From NCBI GenBank assembly GCA_946998295.1, contig CAMPYS010000013.1:1-47132 (forward strand): a DNA stretch of 47,132 bases, in the 5' to 3' direction. Source of the DNA: an uncultured Prevotella sp. GTDB taxonomy: Bacteria; Bacteroidota; Bacteroidia; Bacteroidales; Bacteroidaceae. A program made the position numbers and the translations under genes. Shown here piece after piece: positions 24,472 through 32,608 of this stretch. Each line of letters begins with the position of its first letter. The first letter of the stretch is position 1. Under the pieces are notes generated by a model. That model searched no databases, was not told the origin of the DNA, and worked only from the letters and a program-made list of their open reading frames with translations.

Positions 24472-25575
24472 TTAAACATTAAATCTAAAGTGCATAATAT
24501 CCCCATCTTGAACAACATAGTCTTTACCTTCGATATTTAGTTTTCCTGATTCACGTATTGCTGCTTCTGATTTATATTTCAGATAATCTTCATATCTTAT
24601 AACCTCTGCTCGTATAAATCCTTTTTCAAAGTCAGAGTGTATAACACCTGCACATTGTGGAGCTTTCCAACCTTTATGGAAAGTCCAAGCTTTAACTTCC
24701 ATTTCTCCTGCTGTTATGAAAGTTTGAAGATTTAATAAGTGATATGCTTTAGTTATAAGTCTATTAACCCCACTTTCTTCTATGCCTAATTCTTCAAGAA
24801 ACATCTTTTTGTCTTCATAGTTATCCAAAGATGCTATGTCTTCTTCTGTTTTAGCAGCAATAACCATTGTTTCAGCATTTTCTTCAGAAGCTATTTTTTC
24901 AATTTGCTTGCTATATTCATTGCCATTTTTTGCACTTGATTCATCTACATTACAAATATATAATACTGGTTTGGTTGTAAGTAAAAAAAGTTCGTGTGCA
25001 GCTTGTTTTTCTTCTTTTGAATCAAATTCTATACTGCGAGCATTTTTACCTTGTTCTAAAACTTCTTTAAAGGCTTCAAGAACATTTACCATTAACTTTG
25101 CTTCTTTATTACCTGTAGCTGCTATTTTCTTATTTTTTGTAAGTTGATTTTCTACTGTTTCGAGATCCTTTAGTTGTAATTCTGTATCTATTATTTCTTT
25201 ATCTTCAAGAGGATTAACTTTCATACCACCCTCTCTTACTACATTATCATCATCGAAACATCGTATAACATGAATTATAGCATCACATTCTCTAATATTA
25301 CCTAAGAACTTATTGCCTAATCCTTCTCCTTTACTAGCTCCTTTTACTAACCCCGCTATATCAACAATTTCACATGTAGCAGGCACTATACGTCCTGGAT
25401 TTACAATTTCTGCTAATTTATTCAATCTTTCATCAGGGACACTTATAACTCCAAGATTAGGCTCTATTGTACAAAAAGGAAAATTAGCTGCTTGTGCTTT
25501 TGCACTACTTAAACAATTAAAAAGAGTAGATTTACCAACGTTTGGTAATCCTACTATACCACATTTTAGTGCCAT
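24472..25575 (-). CDS. ychF: Redox-regulated ATPase YchF (Obg family)
   Basis: A 367-residue ribosome-associated P-loop ATPase. GLPNVGKST (9-17) is G1, DIAGLVKGASKGEGLGN is G3 with switch II, and the G4 region reads NVDE in place of NKxD, as expected for an enzyme preferring ATP over GTP. A coiled-coil insert (about 130-170) and the C-terminal TGS domain (FHKGWKAPQCAGVIHSDFEKGFIRAEV) complete the family layout. First gene of a ychF-lgt pair. Confidence 0.95.
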   Translation of the reverse strand: MALKCGIVGLPNVGKSTLFNCLSSAKAQAANFPFCTIEPNLGVISVPDERLNKLAEIVNPGRIVPATCEIVDIAGLVKGASKGEGLGNKFLGNIRECDAIIHVIRCFDDDNVVREGGMKVNPLEDKEIIDTELQLKDLETVENQLTKNKKIAATGNKEAKLMVNVLEAFKEVLEQGKNARSIEFDSKEEKQAAHELFLLTTKPVLYICNVDESSAKNGNEYSKQIEKIASEENAETMVIAAKTEEDIASLDNYEDKKMFLEELGIEESGVNRLITKAYHLLNLQTFITAGEMEVKAWTFHKGWKAPQCAGVIHSDFEKGFIRAEVIRYEDYLKYKSEAAIRESGKLNIEGKDYVVQDGDIMHFRFNV

Positions 25576-25609
25576 ATTATTTTTATAATATTTTTATTTC
25601 TTTTTAATG

Positions 25610-25617
25610 CAAAAGTA
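25610..25617 (-). promoter_or_regulatory. Promoter -7 element of ychF-lgt
   Basis: TACTTTTG on the minus strand, 34 bp upstream of the ychF ATG. Confidence 0.6.
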
Positions 25618-25691
25618 CATAATATTATCCAATTTAAATAATATTTTTATTGATAATGCCTTAATAATATGGTTAATAGATATTTATTTGC

Positions 25692-25699
25692 TAATTTTG
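25692..25699 (+). promoter_or_regulatory. Promoter -7 element of acyltransferase gene
   Basis: TAATTTTG on the plus strand, 32 bp upstream of the ATG. Confidence 0.55.
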
Positions 25700-25731
25700 C
25701 GTTCACTTGAAGTTTAGCGCTTTGTAATAAA

Positions 25732-26667
25732 ATGAAACAAAATACTTCTATTGATTTTACTCGTTCTGTACTTATTTTACTTGTTATTTTAGTTCATATT
25801 GTATATTTTGGTGATATGTATCCTTCTATTAAGTCGGATATTTTATCGTTTATGATGCCTTCATTTTTATTTATTACAGGTTATTTGGCTAATGTCGATA
25901 AGTCCTTGAGTAAATTTCTTTTATATATATGGAAAATTTTGCTACCTTATATTATATTAGTTGTAGGTTATACTGTTTGTTCAACATTTTTACCAGTTCG
26001 TGATGGAGTACATGAATTGACATTATCTGTATTATTAAATAAAGTTTTTATTACTTCTATAGGACCTTATTGGTTTTTATATGTTATGGTTGGTTGTGGA
26101 ATAGCATATTATGCCAGCTTTAAATTTTTATTTTGTAATAAAGACTTAATATTTAGGTTGTTATGTTTTTCTATACTGTTAATTGTTTTTTCTCTCTTCC
26201 TGCCACTTATGGCTATTAGTACCGTTATGTATTATTTTTTTGGCGTTGTAGTTCGTCAGTTAAATATACCATATTGTAAATTTATTTATCCATCCTTTTT
26301 TGGTATACCTATATTTGTAATTCTTATGTTTTTTATAGATGGTACAAATTGGTTAAATCCTTTGGTTATTTTATCAGTCTATGCATTTTTAAGTTTTTCG
26401 TCTTGGATAAGAAATATTTTATCAATGATTAATAAAATAACTTATTTTGACTGGATAGGTAAAAACACTTTACCTATTTATCTATTTCATCCTATTTTTA
26501 CAATGGTGAGTAAATTTTATCATCACTTATTTACTTGGGATAATAGCAATTTATTATTTACCATAGTTACTCTCTTTTTTAGTGTAATATGTTCTTTATT
26601 TTTGGCATATATACTTGATAAGACACATCTAACTTTTATTTTTGCTCGTAAGTGTTTTTTTAGATAG
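25732..26667 (+). CDS. Acyltransferase 3 family membrane protein
   Basis: A 311-residue polytopic membrane protein (about 9-10 hydrophobic segments) of the acyltransferase-3 family. These proteins O-acylate (often O-acetylate) sugars of cell-surface polymers. The N-terminal IDFTRSVLILLVILVHIVYF carries the conserved Arg11 and His22. FITGYL and the late WIGKNTLPIYLFHPIF segment are typical of Acyl_transf_3. There is no C-terminal SGNH domain. The substrate is unknown. Its last 39 bp overlap the end of the convergent Ig-like lipoprotein gene. Confidence 0.85.
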   Translation: MKQNTSIDFTRSVLILLVILVHIVYFGDMYPSIKSDILSFMMPSFLFITGYLANVDKSLSKFLLYIWKILLPYIILVVGYTVCSTFLPVRDGVHELTLSVLLNKVFITSIGPYWFLYVMVGCGIAYYASFKFLFCNKDLIFRLLCFSILLIVFSLFLPLMAISTVMYYFFGVVVRQLNIPYCKFIYPSFFGIPIFVILMFFIDGTNWLNPLVILSVYAFLSFSSWIRNILSMINKITYFDWIGKNTLPIYLFHPIFTMVSKFYHHLFTWDNSNLLFTIVTLFFSVICSLFLAYILDKTHLTFIFARKCFFR

Positions 26668-28638
26668 TTTATTATGTTTACTTGGTGGATATTCTATACC
26701 AAGTTCTTTAGCCCTTTCTACATTCTTACTTTGTGGTTTCTGTTTTTTTTGTCCTTTTTGCTTAATTAGTTTATATGGTTTTTGTTTGTTTAAAGGGAGT
26801 TGTCTTGGAGACCAAGATATACGCGCTTCTCTTTTTTCTTTACATTCAAATCCTTTAGGGTAATAGTATACAGCTTCTGGTTGTAATTGTTTGCTATAAA
26901 GTCCAGTGTCCCATTGTCCGTTATTATTTGTGTCGTCAATTAGTCTTAAGTAATAAGTGCTAGGTTTTATATAATAAAAAACAGCCTCTTCCCCACCCTT
27001 TATAGATGTTTCTTTTATGACATTATCACTGCCATTAAGTAGTTGTACAATACAATTGTGTCCATCCATATTTTGCAAGGATACTATAACTGTTCCATAA
27101 TTGTCTAAGGAGTTAACTTTAAACCCTTGTTTGAAACTATTTGAAACTTTTCCGTAAATATCTTTAAATGCTATAGAGTCTATTTCTAAACTGTATTGAT
27201 GTCCAGGTTTCCATTCTCCTATAATCTTATATCGTCTCGGAACTGCAGGATCTAAACCGAATAGAAATGGAGTTTTAATCCACAAGCTATCAATTTTTTC
27301 ATATAAATGTATTTTACTTGAGTCACATATTGCAATAGGCATTGATACATCTATTGTAGGGTTTTCATCTGGAGCAATAATTGCAGGTATATTATATTTA
27401 ATGTCCAATGGAGTTGTAGGATATTTACTTTGATAAGGTTTTCCTTTTTGTCTATTTTTATCTTGCTGTTTTTTCCATTTATCGTATAATTCTTTTTCTT
27501 TTTTTACTTTTATCTTGTATGGCATTTTAGATAGAAGTTCTATTGTGTCTGTTTTTTGAGATAGATTTCCCAAAGAATCAGTTGCTTTATAGTTTAATTC
27601 TAATCTAAGAGTATCTTGTTTTACTACTGTTGTGTCTTTCAGCCAATAGGTTATAGTATCTTGGTTAATAGATGGTTCTATGTTAAAGCAATTTTCTGAA
27701 TTAAAGTTTAGTCCTTTTATCTTTGGTAAATCAGGACTTCCATAAGTAAAAAATAGTGTAAATGCTTCATTAATTTTTCTATCTGCTTTTATGAAATAAC
27801 GTTTAGTTTGTTTTTCATTGAAAGCAGTAAGTACTACATCATCAGGTAAAAAATGTGTATACTTAGTAAGTTTTATGTCTTGTATATGTAAAGAGTCTTT
27901 CCATATTGTATCTTGTTTTATATCTGGTTTAAATGATGGCATAATTACTTCAGGTGTAAAAGCTATCTTTTCACTTTGTTGGTTGAAAATGTAATTCCCA
28001 TCTGCATCCTGCAAAGCATAAATTCTATAATCTCCTTTTTTTACACCTTTTATACAGAAATGTCCATTTTCATCTGTACGTGCTACTCTTAGCATAGGAA
28101 TAGTAGTAAAAGCTGAATCGTCTTGATTGCTATATAGTCCAACAAGAATTCCTTTTGTTGGTTCTAAATTTTTAGCTTCTAATACATACCCCGCAACTTC
28201 CATTGTATCTATTTCTTTTCCAGTGGAAAACGTAAAAGTATAATTTCCCATTGGATTATTTTCGTTATTATCTGTTATAGCATCAGAAAAGTCAATAGTA
28301 TAAGTAGTATTAGACTTTAGAGAATCCTTAAGTATAATTGCTATTCCTCTTCCATGAGTTTTTATTTCAGGTGTTTCTATTTGTGGAGGTGAAATAATAA
28401 CTTTTTCGTTTGGATTTTCTAACTTAATAAACTCATCAAAAGCTATAGCTATTTTTTTTCTATTAACATTAGTAGCTTTAAGACTTGGAACAGAGCCAAT
28501 AACTTTTGGTGGTGTCTCGTCAAACCATCCTCCATCTGGAGATCTCATTTTAGCACATGATAAAAATATTTGTGGTAAAACAACTATTAATATTATTAAT
28601 ATAATGTATGTGTAGTTATACTTTTTTCTATATTTCAT
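26629..28638 (-). CDS. Ig-like domain lipoprotein with Lys-rich tail
   Basis: A 669-residue putative lipoprotein. The start is the ATG at 28638 (MKYRKKYN); a TTG-started extension to 28659 would begin within the promoter element. A hydrophobic segment ends in the lipobox LSCA. Residues about 35-140 form an SbsA-type Ig-like domain (TPPKVIGSVPS...FDEFIKL...TFTFSTG). The next domain resembles a carboxypeptidase-regulatory fold (DENGHFCIKGVKKGDYRIYALQDADG). A conserved mid-region of unknown role follows. The last 45 residues are rich in Lys and Gln. Such proteins are widespread and uncharacterised in Bacteroidetes. Placed just behind the GH3 gene but with its own promoter. Confidence 0.8.
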   Translation of the reverse strand: MKYRKKYNYTYIILIILIVVLPQIFLSCAKMRSPDGGWFDETPPKVIGSVPSLKATNVNRKKIAIAFDEFIKLENPNEKVIISPPQIETPEIKTHGRGIAIILKDSLKSNTTYTIDFSDAITDNNENNPMGNYTFTFSTGKEIDTMEVAGYVLEAKNLEPTKGILVGLYSNQDDSAFTTIPMLRVARTDENGHFCIKGVKKGDYRIYALQDADGNYIFNQQSEKIAFTPEVIMPSFKPDIKQDTIWKDSLHIQDIKLTKYTHFLPDDVVLTAFNEKQTKRYFIKADRKINEAFTLFFTYGSPDLPKIKGLNFNSENCFNIEPSINQDTITYWLKDTTVVKQDTLRLELNYKATDSLGNLSQKTDTIELLSKMPYKIKVKKEKELYDKWKKQQDKNRQKGKPYQSKYPTTPLDIKYNIPAIIAPDENPTIDVSMPIAICDSSKIHLYEKIDSLWIKTPFLFGLDPAVPRRYKIIGEWKPGHQYSLEIDSIAFKDIYGKVSNSFKQGFKVNSLDNYGTVIVSLQNMDGHNCIVQLLNGSDNVIKETSIKGGEEAVFYYIKPSTYYLRLIDDTNNNGQWDTGLYSKQLQPEAVYYYPKGFECKEKREARISWSPRQLPLNKQKPYKLIKQKGQKKQKPQSKNVERAKELGIEYPPSKHNKLSKKTLTSKNKS

Positions 28639-28656
28639 ATTATTATTCTTAATATG

Positions 28657-28664
28657 CAAAAATA
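28657..28664 (-). promoter_or_regulatory. Promoter -7 element of Ig-like lipoprotein gene
   Basis: TATTTTTG on the minus strand, 18 bp upstream of the ATG at 28638 and just beyond the GH3 stop. Confidence 0.5.
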
Positions 28665-28673
28665 TATAAAATA

Positions 28674-30185
28674 TTAGTTGTTCATGGAAAGTAACTCTTC
28701 AATGGTTTTTCTACTATTGAGAAGTCTTGGTATTTTATGTTGTCCACCAAGTTTTCCTTTTAATTTTAACCAGTCATTAAATAAATCTTTTCTTGCAATT
28801 ATAAGTTCTAATTTTTGAAGAGTAATATTGTGGTCTCTTTTTGCTTCATAATCTGAGTTTATTTCTTGGAGTTTAGTATCTAATATAGATATAAAATCAG
28901 ATATAGAATTTGGCATTTTAGCAAACTCTATTAGCCATTGATGTTTACATTTTCCTTTATTATCCATGTATATAGGTGCTACAGTATAATCTGTAATTAG
29001 GGCATTTGTAGCTTTGCAAGCAGCATCTAACCCTTGCTCTGCATTATCCATTATTAGTTCTTCACCAAAAGCATTTATATAGTATTTAGTGCGCCCTGTT
29101 ATGATAAATTTATAGGGATTAGTAGAAGTGAATTTTATGGTATCTCCTATTTCGTATCTCCATAGCCCACATGACGTTGTTATTAACATTGCATAGTTTA
29201 TATATTTTTTTACACCATTTAATGGAACTATATTTGGTTTTTCATTACCATACTCATCCATTGGTATAAATTCATAAAAAACATCATAGTCTATCATTAA
29301 TAGCATACTATTATCAGATGGGTCATTTTGTATGCCAAAGAATCCTTCAGAAGCATTATATGTTTCCATATATTTCATTTCTGGGTTAGTTATGATGTGT
29401 TCGTATTGTTTACGATAAGGAGTAAAGGTTATCCCTCCATGGAAGAATACTTCAAGGTTAGGCCAAATTTCATTAATACTTTTTTTACCAGTTATTTCTA
29501 AGATTTTTACAAGTACTGATAACATCCAAGAAGGTACTCCAGATATGTTAGTTACATTCTTTTTTATAGTCTCTTTTGCAATACGTTCACGTTTAACTTC
29601 AAAGTTGCTCAATAAAGCAGTTGATTTTGAAGGTACACGACAGAAATTTACTAAAGGATTAATTTTTTCTATTAGTATAGAACTCAAATCACCTACTATA
29701 GAATTTTGTAAGTTATAATTTGTAGAGTAACTACCACCTAATATTAAGCCTTTACCATTGAATAATTTACTATTAGGATTGTTAGCGAGATATATAGCTA
29801 TAACATCTTTCCCTCCTTGATAATGAATGGAACTAAGTCCTCTTGATGTGATAGGTATAAATTTACTTTTATCATTTGTCGTGCCAGAAGATTTTGCAAA
29901 CCATTTTACTTCACCTGGCCATAGTATATTATGCTCTCCATGTCTAATCCTGTCTATTTCTACTTTTAACTCTTCATAGCTATTGACAGGTATATTTTGT
30001 GTAAATTCTTCGTATGTTTTTATAGTTGAGAATAAATGTTTTCGACCATATTCAGTTTCTTTACTTCTGCTTATCAAATATTTTAAAACGTTATCTTGGA
30101 TATATTCGCTTTCTTTTATATACCGTTCTAAAGCATAGAACCGTGAACGAAAATACAGCTTGTTTACTATATTTGTAATATTCAT
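28674..30185 (-). CDS. GH3 auxin-responsive promoter family protein
   Basis: A 503-residue member of the GH3 branch of acyl-adenylate-forming enzymes, which in plants join amino acids to jasmonate or auxin. The nucleotide-binding motifs are recognisable: AKSSGTTNDKSKFIP (P-loop-like), YNASEGFFGIQ, and the YEIGDTIKFTS segment followed by GRTKYYINAFGEELIMDNAEQ. Bacterial GH3 proteins are common in Bacteroidetes, with no settled role or substrate. No amino-acid or carrier-protein partner is nearby; the next gene downstream is the Ig-like lipoprotein, and a functional link is only a guess. Confidence 0.9.
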   Translation of the reverse strand: MNITNIVNKLYFRSRFYALERYIKESEYIQDNVLKYLISRSKETEYGRKHLFSTIKTYEEFTQNIPVNSYEELKVEIDRIRHGEHNILWPGEVKWFAKSSGTTNDKSKFIPITSRGLSSIHYQGGKDVIAIYLANNPNSKLFNGKGLILGGSYSTNYNLQNSIVGDLSSILIEKINPLVNFCRVPSKSTALLSNFEVKRERIAKETIKKNVTNISGVPSWMLSVLVKILEITGKKSINEIWPNLEVFFHGGITFTPYRKQYEHIITNPEMKYMETYNASEGFFGIQNDPSDNSMLLMIDYDVFYEFIPMDEYGNEKPNIVPLNGVKKYINYAMLITTSCGLWRYEIGDTIKFTSTNPYKFIITGRTKYYINAFGEELIMDNAEQGLDAACKATNALITDYTVAPIYMDNKGKCKHQWLIEFAKMPNSISDFISILDTKLQEINSDYEAKRDHNITLQKLELIIARKDLFNDWLKLKGKLGGQHKIPRLLNSRKTIEELLSMNN

Positions 30186-30216
30186 TTATAAATTATGAAT
30201 GATATGATTGTAATTA

Positions 30217-30224
30217 CAAAGTTA
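30217..30224 (-). promoter_or_regulatory. Promoter -7 element of GH3 gene
   Basis: TAACTTTG on the minus strand, 31 bp upstream of the ATG. Confidence 0.6.
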
Positions 30225-30330
30225 GTGTAAAAATAATAAACTTAGTAATATTTTATTTATTTTAATAATACTGTTGAACTCAAATTAATTAAAAATCTTT
30301 CAATAGTTTTGATAATACCCTATTAATCTA

Positions 30331-30338
30331 TATCTTTG
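30331..30338 (+). promoter_or_regulatory. Promoter -7 element of pyrE operon
   Basis: TATCTTTG on the plus strand, 37 bp upstream of the pyrE ATG. Confidence 0.7.
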
Positions 30339-30375
30339 CAAGATAAGTACTTAAAAATATAAAAATAGTATATTA

Positions 30376-31011
30376 ATGAATAGTTTAAAAAAGTTTTTTG
30401 CAGGTAAACTTCTTGAGATACATGCAATAAAATTACAACCTAATAACCCTTTTACTTGGGCTAGTGGTTGGCTTTCTCCTTTTTATTGTGATAACAGGAA
30501 AGCTCTATCTCATCATGCGATTAGATCTTTTTTAAAAGTAGAACTTAGTCACGCTGTTTTAAAACATTTTCCAAATGCTAATGCTGTTGCAGGGGTAGCA
30601 ACTGGAGCAATAGCGCAGGGAGCATTGGTGGCTGATCAGTTAGCTTTGCCATACGTTTATATTAGACCAAAGCCAAAAGATCATGGAATGAAGAATCAGA
30701 TAGAGGGAGAACTTCCTAAAGGTTCTAAAGTTGTTGTAATAGAAGATCTTATTTCTACAGGAGGTTCTTCGTTAAAAGCTGTTAAGGCTTTGCGTGATGC
30801 AGGTTATGATGTTGTAGGAATGGTTGCATCTTTCACTTATGGTTTTGATATAGCTCGAAATGCATTTGAAGCAGCAGGTGTTGAATTAATAACCCTGACA
30901 GATTATGAAAGTGTTGTAGAAAAAGCTGTAGAAATAAAATATATAAATAGTGAAGATATAGAAATTTTAAACAAATGGCGTAAAGAACCATCTAAGTATA
31001 GTATTAAATAA
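30376..31011 (+). CDS. pyrE: Orotate phosphoribosyltransferase
   Basis: A 211-residue cytoplasmic enzyme converting orotate and PRPP to orotidine 5'-phosphate in pyrimidine synthesis. The PRPP-binding motif VVVIEDLISTGGSS is at 119-132. FTWASGWLSPFYCDNRK binds orotate, and RPKPKDHGMKNQIEG is the mobile loop. Its stop overlaps the ATG of the following SRPBCC gene by one base (TAATG), so the two are translationally coupled. Confidence 0.96.
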   Translation: MNSLKKFFAGKLLEIHAIKLQPNNPFTWASGWLSPFYCDNRKALSHHAIRSFLKVELSHAVLKHFPNANAVAGVATGAIAQGALVADQLALPYVYIRPKPKDHGMKNQIEGELPKGSKVVVIEDLISTGGSSLKAVKALRDAGYDVVGMVASFTYGFDIARNAFEAAGVELITLTDYESVVEKAVEIKYINSEDIEILNKWRKEPSKYSIK

Positions 31012-31424
31012 TGAGTAAATTTGAAAGTAGTATAAAGATTATCCCATATTCTCAGACTAATGTTTATCGGATGTTGAGTGATTTAAATAATATAGAACGT
31101 ATCAAAGACAAGTTACCTAACGATAAAATAAGTGATTTAGTTTTTGATAGAGATTCTGTATCTTTTTCTGTATCACCAATTGGTAATGTATCTATGAGAA
31201 TAATTGACCGTGAAGAACCAAAAACTATTAAGTTTGGTAGTGATAGCTCGCCTGTAGACTTTAAGTTTTGGATACAGTTATTGCCTATTGGCGACAAAAA
31301 ATCCAAAATTAAGTTGACTATAGATGCAAATATACCCTTTTTCGCAAAAAAGATGGTTGCTGAACCTTTACGAAATGGCATAGAGAAAGTTGCTGAAGTC
31401 TTATCAAAAATTAATTATATTTAA
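31011..31424 (+). CDS. SRPBCC-fold (START-like) protein
   Basis: A 137-residue cytoplasmic protein with the pattern of the SRPBCC/polyketide-cyclase helix-grip fold. An N-terminal strand ESSIKIIPYSQTNVYRMLSDLNNIERI is followed by alternating strands and a long C-terminal helix (MVAEPLRNGIEKVAEVLSKI). It should bind a small hydrophobic ligand; none can be named. Coupled by one-base overlap to pyrE. Confidence 0.8.
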   Translation: MSKFESSIKIIPYSQTNVYRMLSDLNNIERIKDKLPNDKISDLVFDRDSVSFSVSPIGNVSMRIIDREEPKTIKFGSDSSPVDFKFWIQLLPIGDKKSKIKLTIDANIPFFAKKMVAEPLRNGIEKVAEVLSKINYI

Positions 31425-31487
31425 TCTATATTGAAATGTAATTTAATTTATATTATAGAATATAAGTCTTTATGTATATATACGATT

Positions 31488-32084
31488 ATGAAACTAAAAA
31501 TTATTTCCTTTTGCTTTTTTATCGTTAGTAATATATTTTTTCCTTTAAGCTTTATAAGCTGTACAGAAGACTTTGATTATGTTTTCACCAATTATTCTAC
31601 TAATTTTACAATAAATAATAGTATTTATTTTGATCAAACTTTGGCAAGTTCATTGAATCCCATGTCGCCTGGAATATTTACTATTATAAAATGTATTTAT
31701 AATGAAGGTGGTTATTTCTATATATTTGAGAATAACCATGGCATGAGAAGTATTAAACCTTTTACTGCTATTGATTTTCGAATGAAAAATTTTTCTCATA
31801 TAGGTATGAATAATGGTCTTATAGTTGGATATGGTATTTTGGATTACCCTTTTCAATTATTTGTATACGACTTACAATGTCCTAATTGTTTTAATTCTCG
31901 TATTACTTCATGTCAAAATTATAGTTTATCAATAAATAGTATGGGAGTTGCTAAATGTTGGGTATGTCATAGAGAATATGGATTAAATTATGGAGGTAAT
32001 GTAATAAATGGAATTAAGGGTCGGCCACTTTACCGATATAGAGCTACTTCTACAGGAATATTTGGAATTTTGCATGTTCATTAA
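31488..32084 (+). CDS. Putative lipoprotein with Rieske-like C-terminal domain and two Cys pairs
   Basis: A 198-residue predicted lipoprotein. The start is the ATG at 31488 (MKLKIISF), because it gives a proper signal peptide with lipobox FISC (Cys25). The C-terminal part carries CPNC (131-134) and CWVCH (157-161), then YGLNYGGNVINGIKGRPLYRY. That order (metal-ligand pair, strand, second pair, G-G-xV-xG, RPL-x-x-Y) resembles Rieske ferredoxins. Rieske proteins use Cys-X-His and Cys-X2-His; here two CxxC pairs look more like a zinc ribbon. The function is not known. It follows the SRPBCC gene by 63 bp and may be part of the pyrE unit. Confidence 0.7.
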   Translation: MKLKIISFCFFIVSNIFFPLSFISCTEDFDYVFTNYSTNFTINNSIYFDQTLASSLNPMSPGIFTIIKCIYNEGGYFYIFENNHGMRSIKPFTAIDFRMKNFSHIGMNNGLIVGYGILDYPFQLFVYDLQCPNCFNSRITSCQNYSLSINSMGVAKCWVCHREYGLNYGGNVINGIKGRPLYRYRATSTGIFGILHVH

Positions 32085-32133
32085 AAATTTTATATACTGA
32101 AAAATTTAATATAAAATAAAGGGAATAAAATAA

Positions 32134-32176
32134 AAAAGAAGAAATAATAGTATTTTATCTATTTTGTTCTTCTTTT
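32134..32176 (+). terminator. Probable terminator after the Rieske-like lipoprotein gene
   Basis: AAAAGAAGAA (32134-32143) pairs with TTCTTCTTTT (32167-32176). The 23-nt loop has some internal pairing, and a T-rich tail follows. It lies 50 bp past the stop. Confidence 0.65.
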
Positions 32177-32531
32177 CTTTTTGTACGTATTTTTATCTTT
32201 TAACCTGTTAATAATTTATAGTTATCATACTTATTATCAATATCTTTAATCAATTTTAAGTGTTGCATATTATAATTTTTCATTATTTAATTTTTTATAA
32301 TTATTGTATAAATAATAGTTTCAAAGGTATATAAATACTGTTAGATCCTTTTGGTTGCATTGATATATAATTTTTGTATCTGAAACATTTGTATAAACTT
32401 ATATAAAATACAAAACGTTTACATAGTTTAAGTTTTAATTTATTTATCTTACATATAAATAATAGTTATACGTTATAAATTGGTAAAAATCAAATAATAA
32501 TAAGATTATTTACTAATGATGAATATTTTTG

Positions 32532-32539
32532 TAACTTTG
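32532..32539 (+). promoter_or_regulatory. Promoter -7 element of leuS operon
   Basis: TAACTTTG on the plus strand, 69 bp upstream of the leuS ATG at 32609. It lies inside the open frame that extends upstream, ruling out the longer protein from 32516. Confidence 0.7.
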
Positions 32540-32608
32540 TACCGAATAATATCTTTAAGTCATATACTTACAGTTTTTACTATACTACAAATAAATATTT
32601 ACTTAGAA

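Larger units (their letters stand above)
32085..32608. other. A+T-rich intergenic region upstream of leuS
   Basis: Contains the terminator at 32134-32176 and the leuS promoter at 32532. The long open frame starting at 32516 is the untranslated leader of leuS. Nothing else is recognised between 32180 and 32530. Confidence 0.6.

Noticed and set aside
32516..32608. N-terminal extension of LeuS by 31 residues
   Set aside because: The extension spans the TAACTTTG promoter element at 32532-32539, and LeuS proteins normally begin at MEYNFxEIExKWQ.
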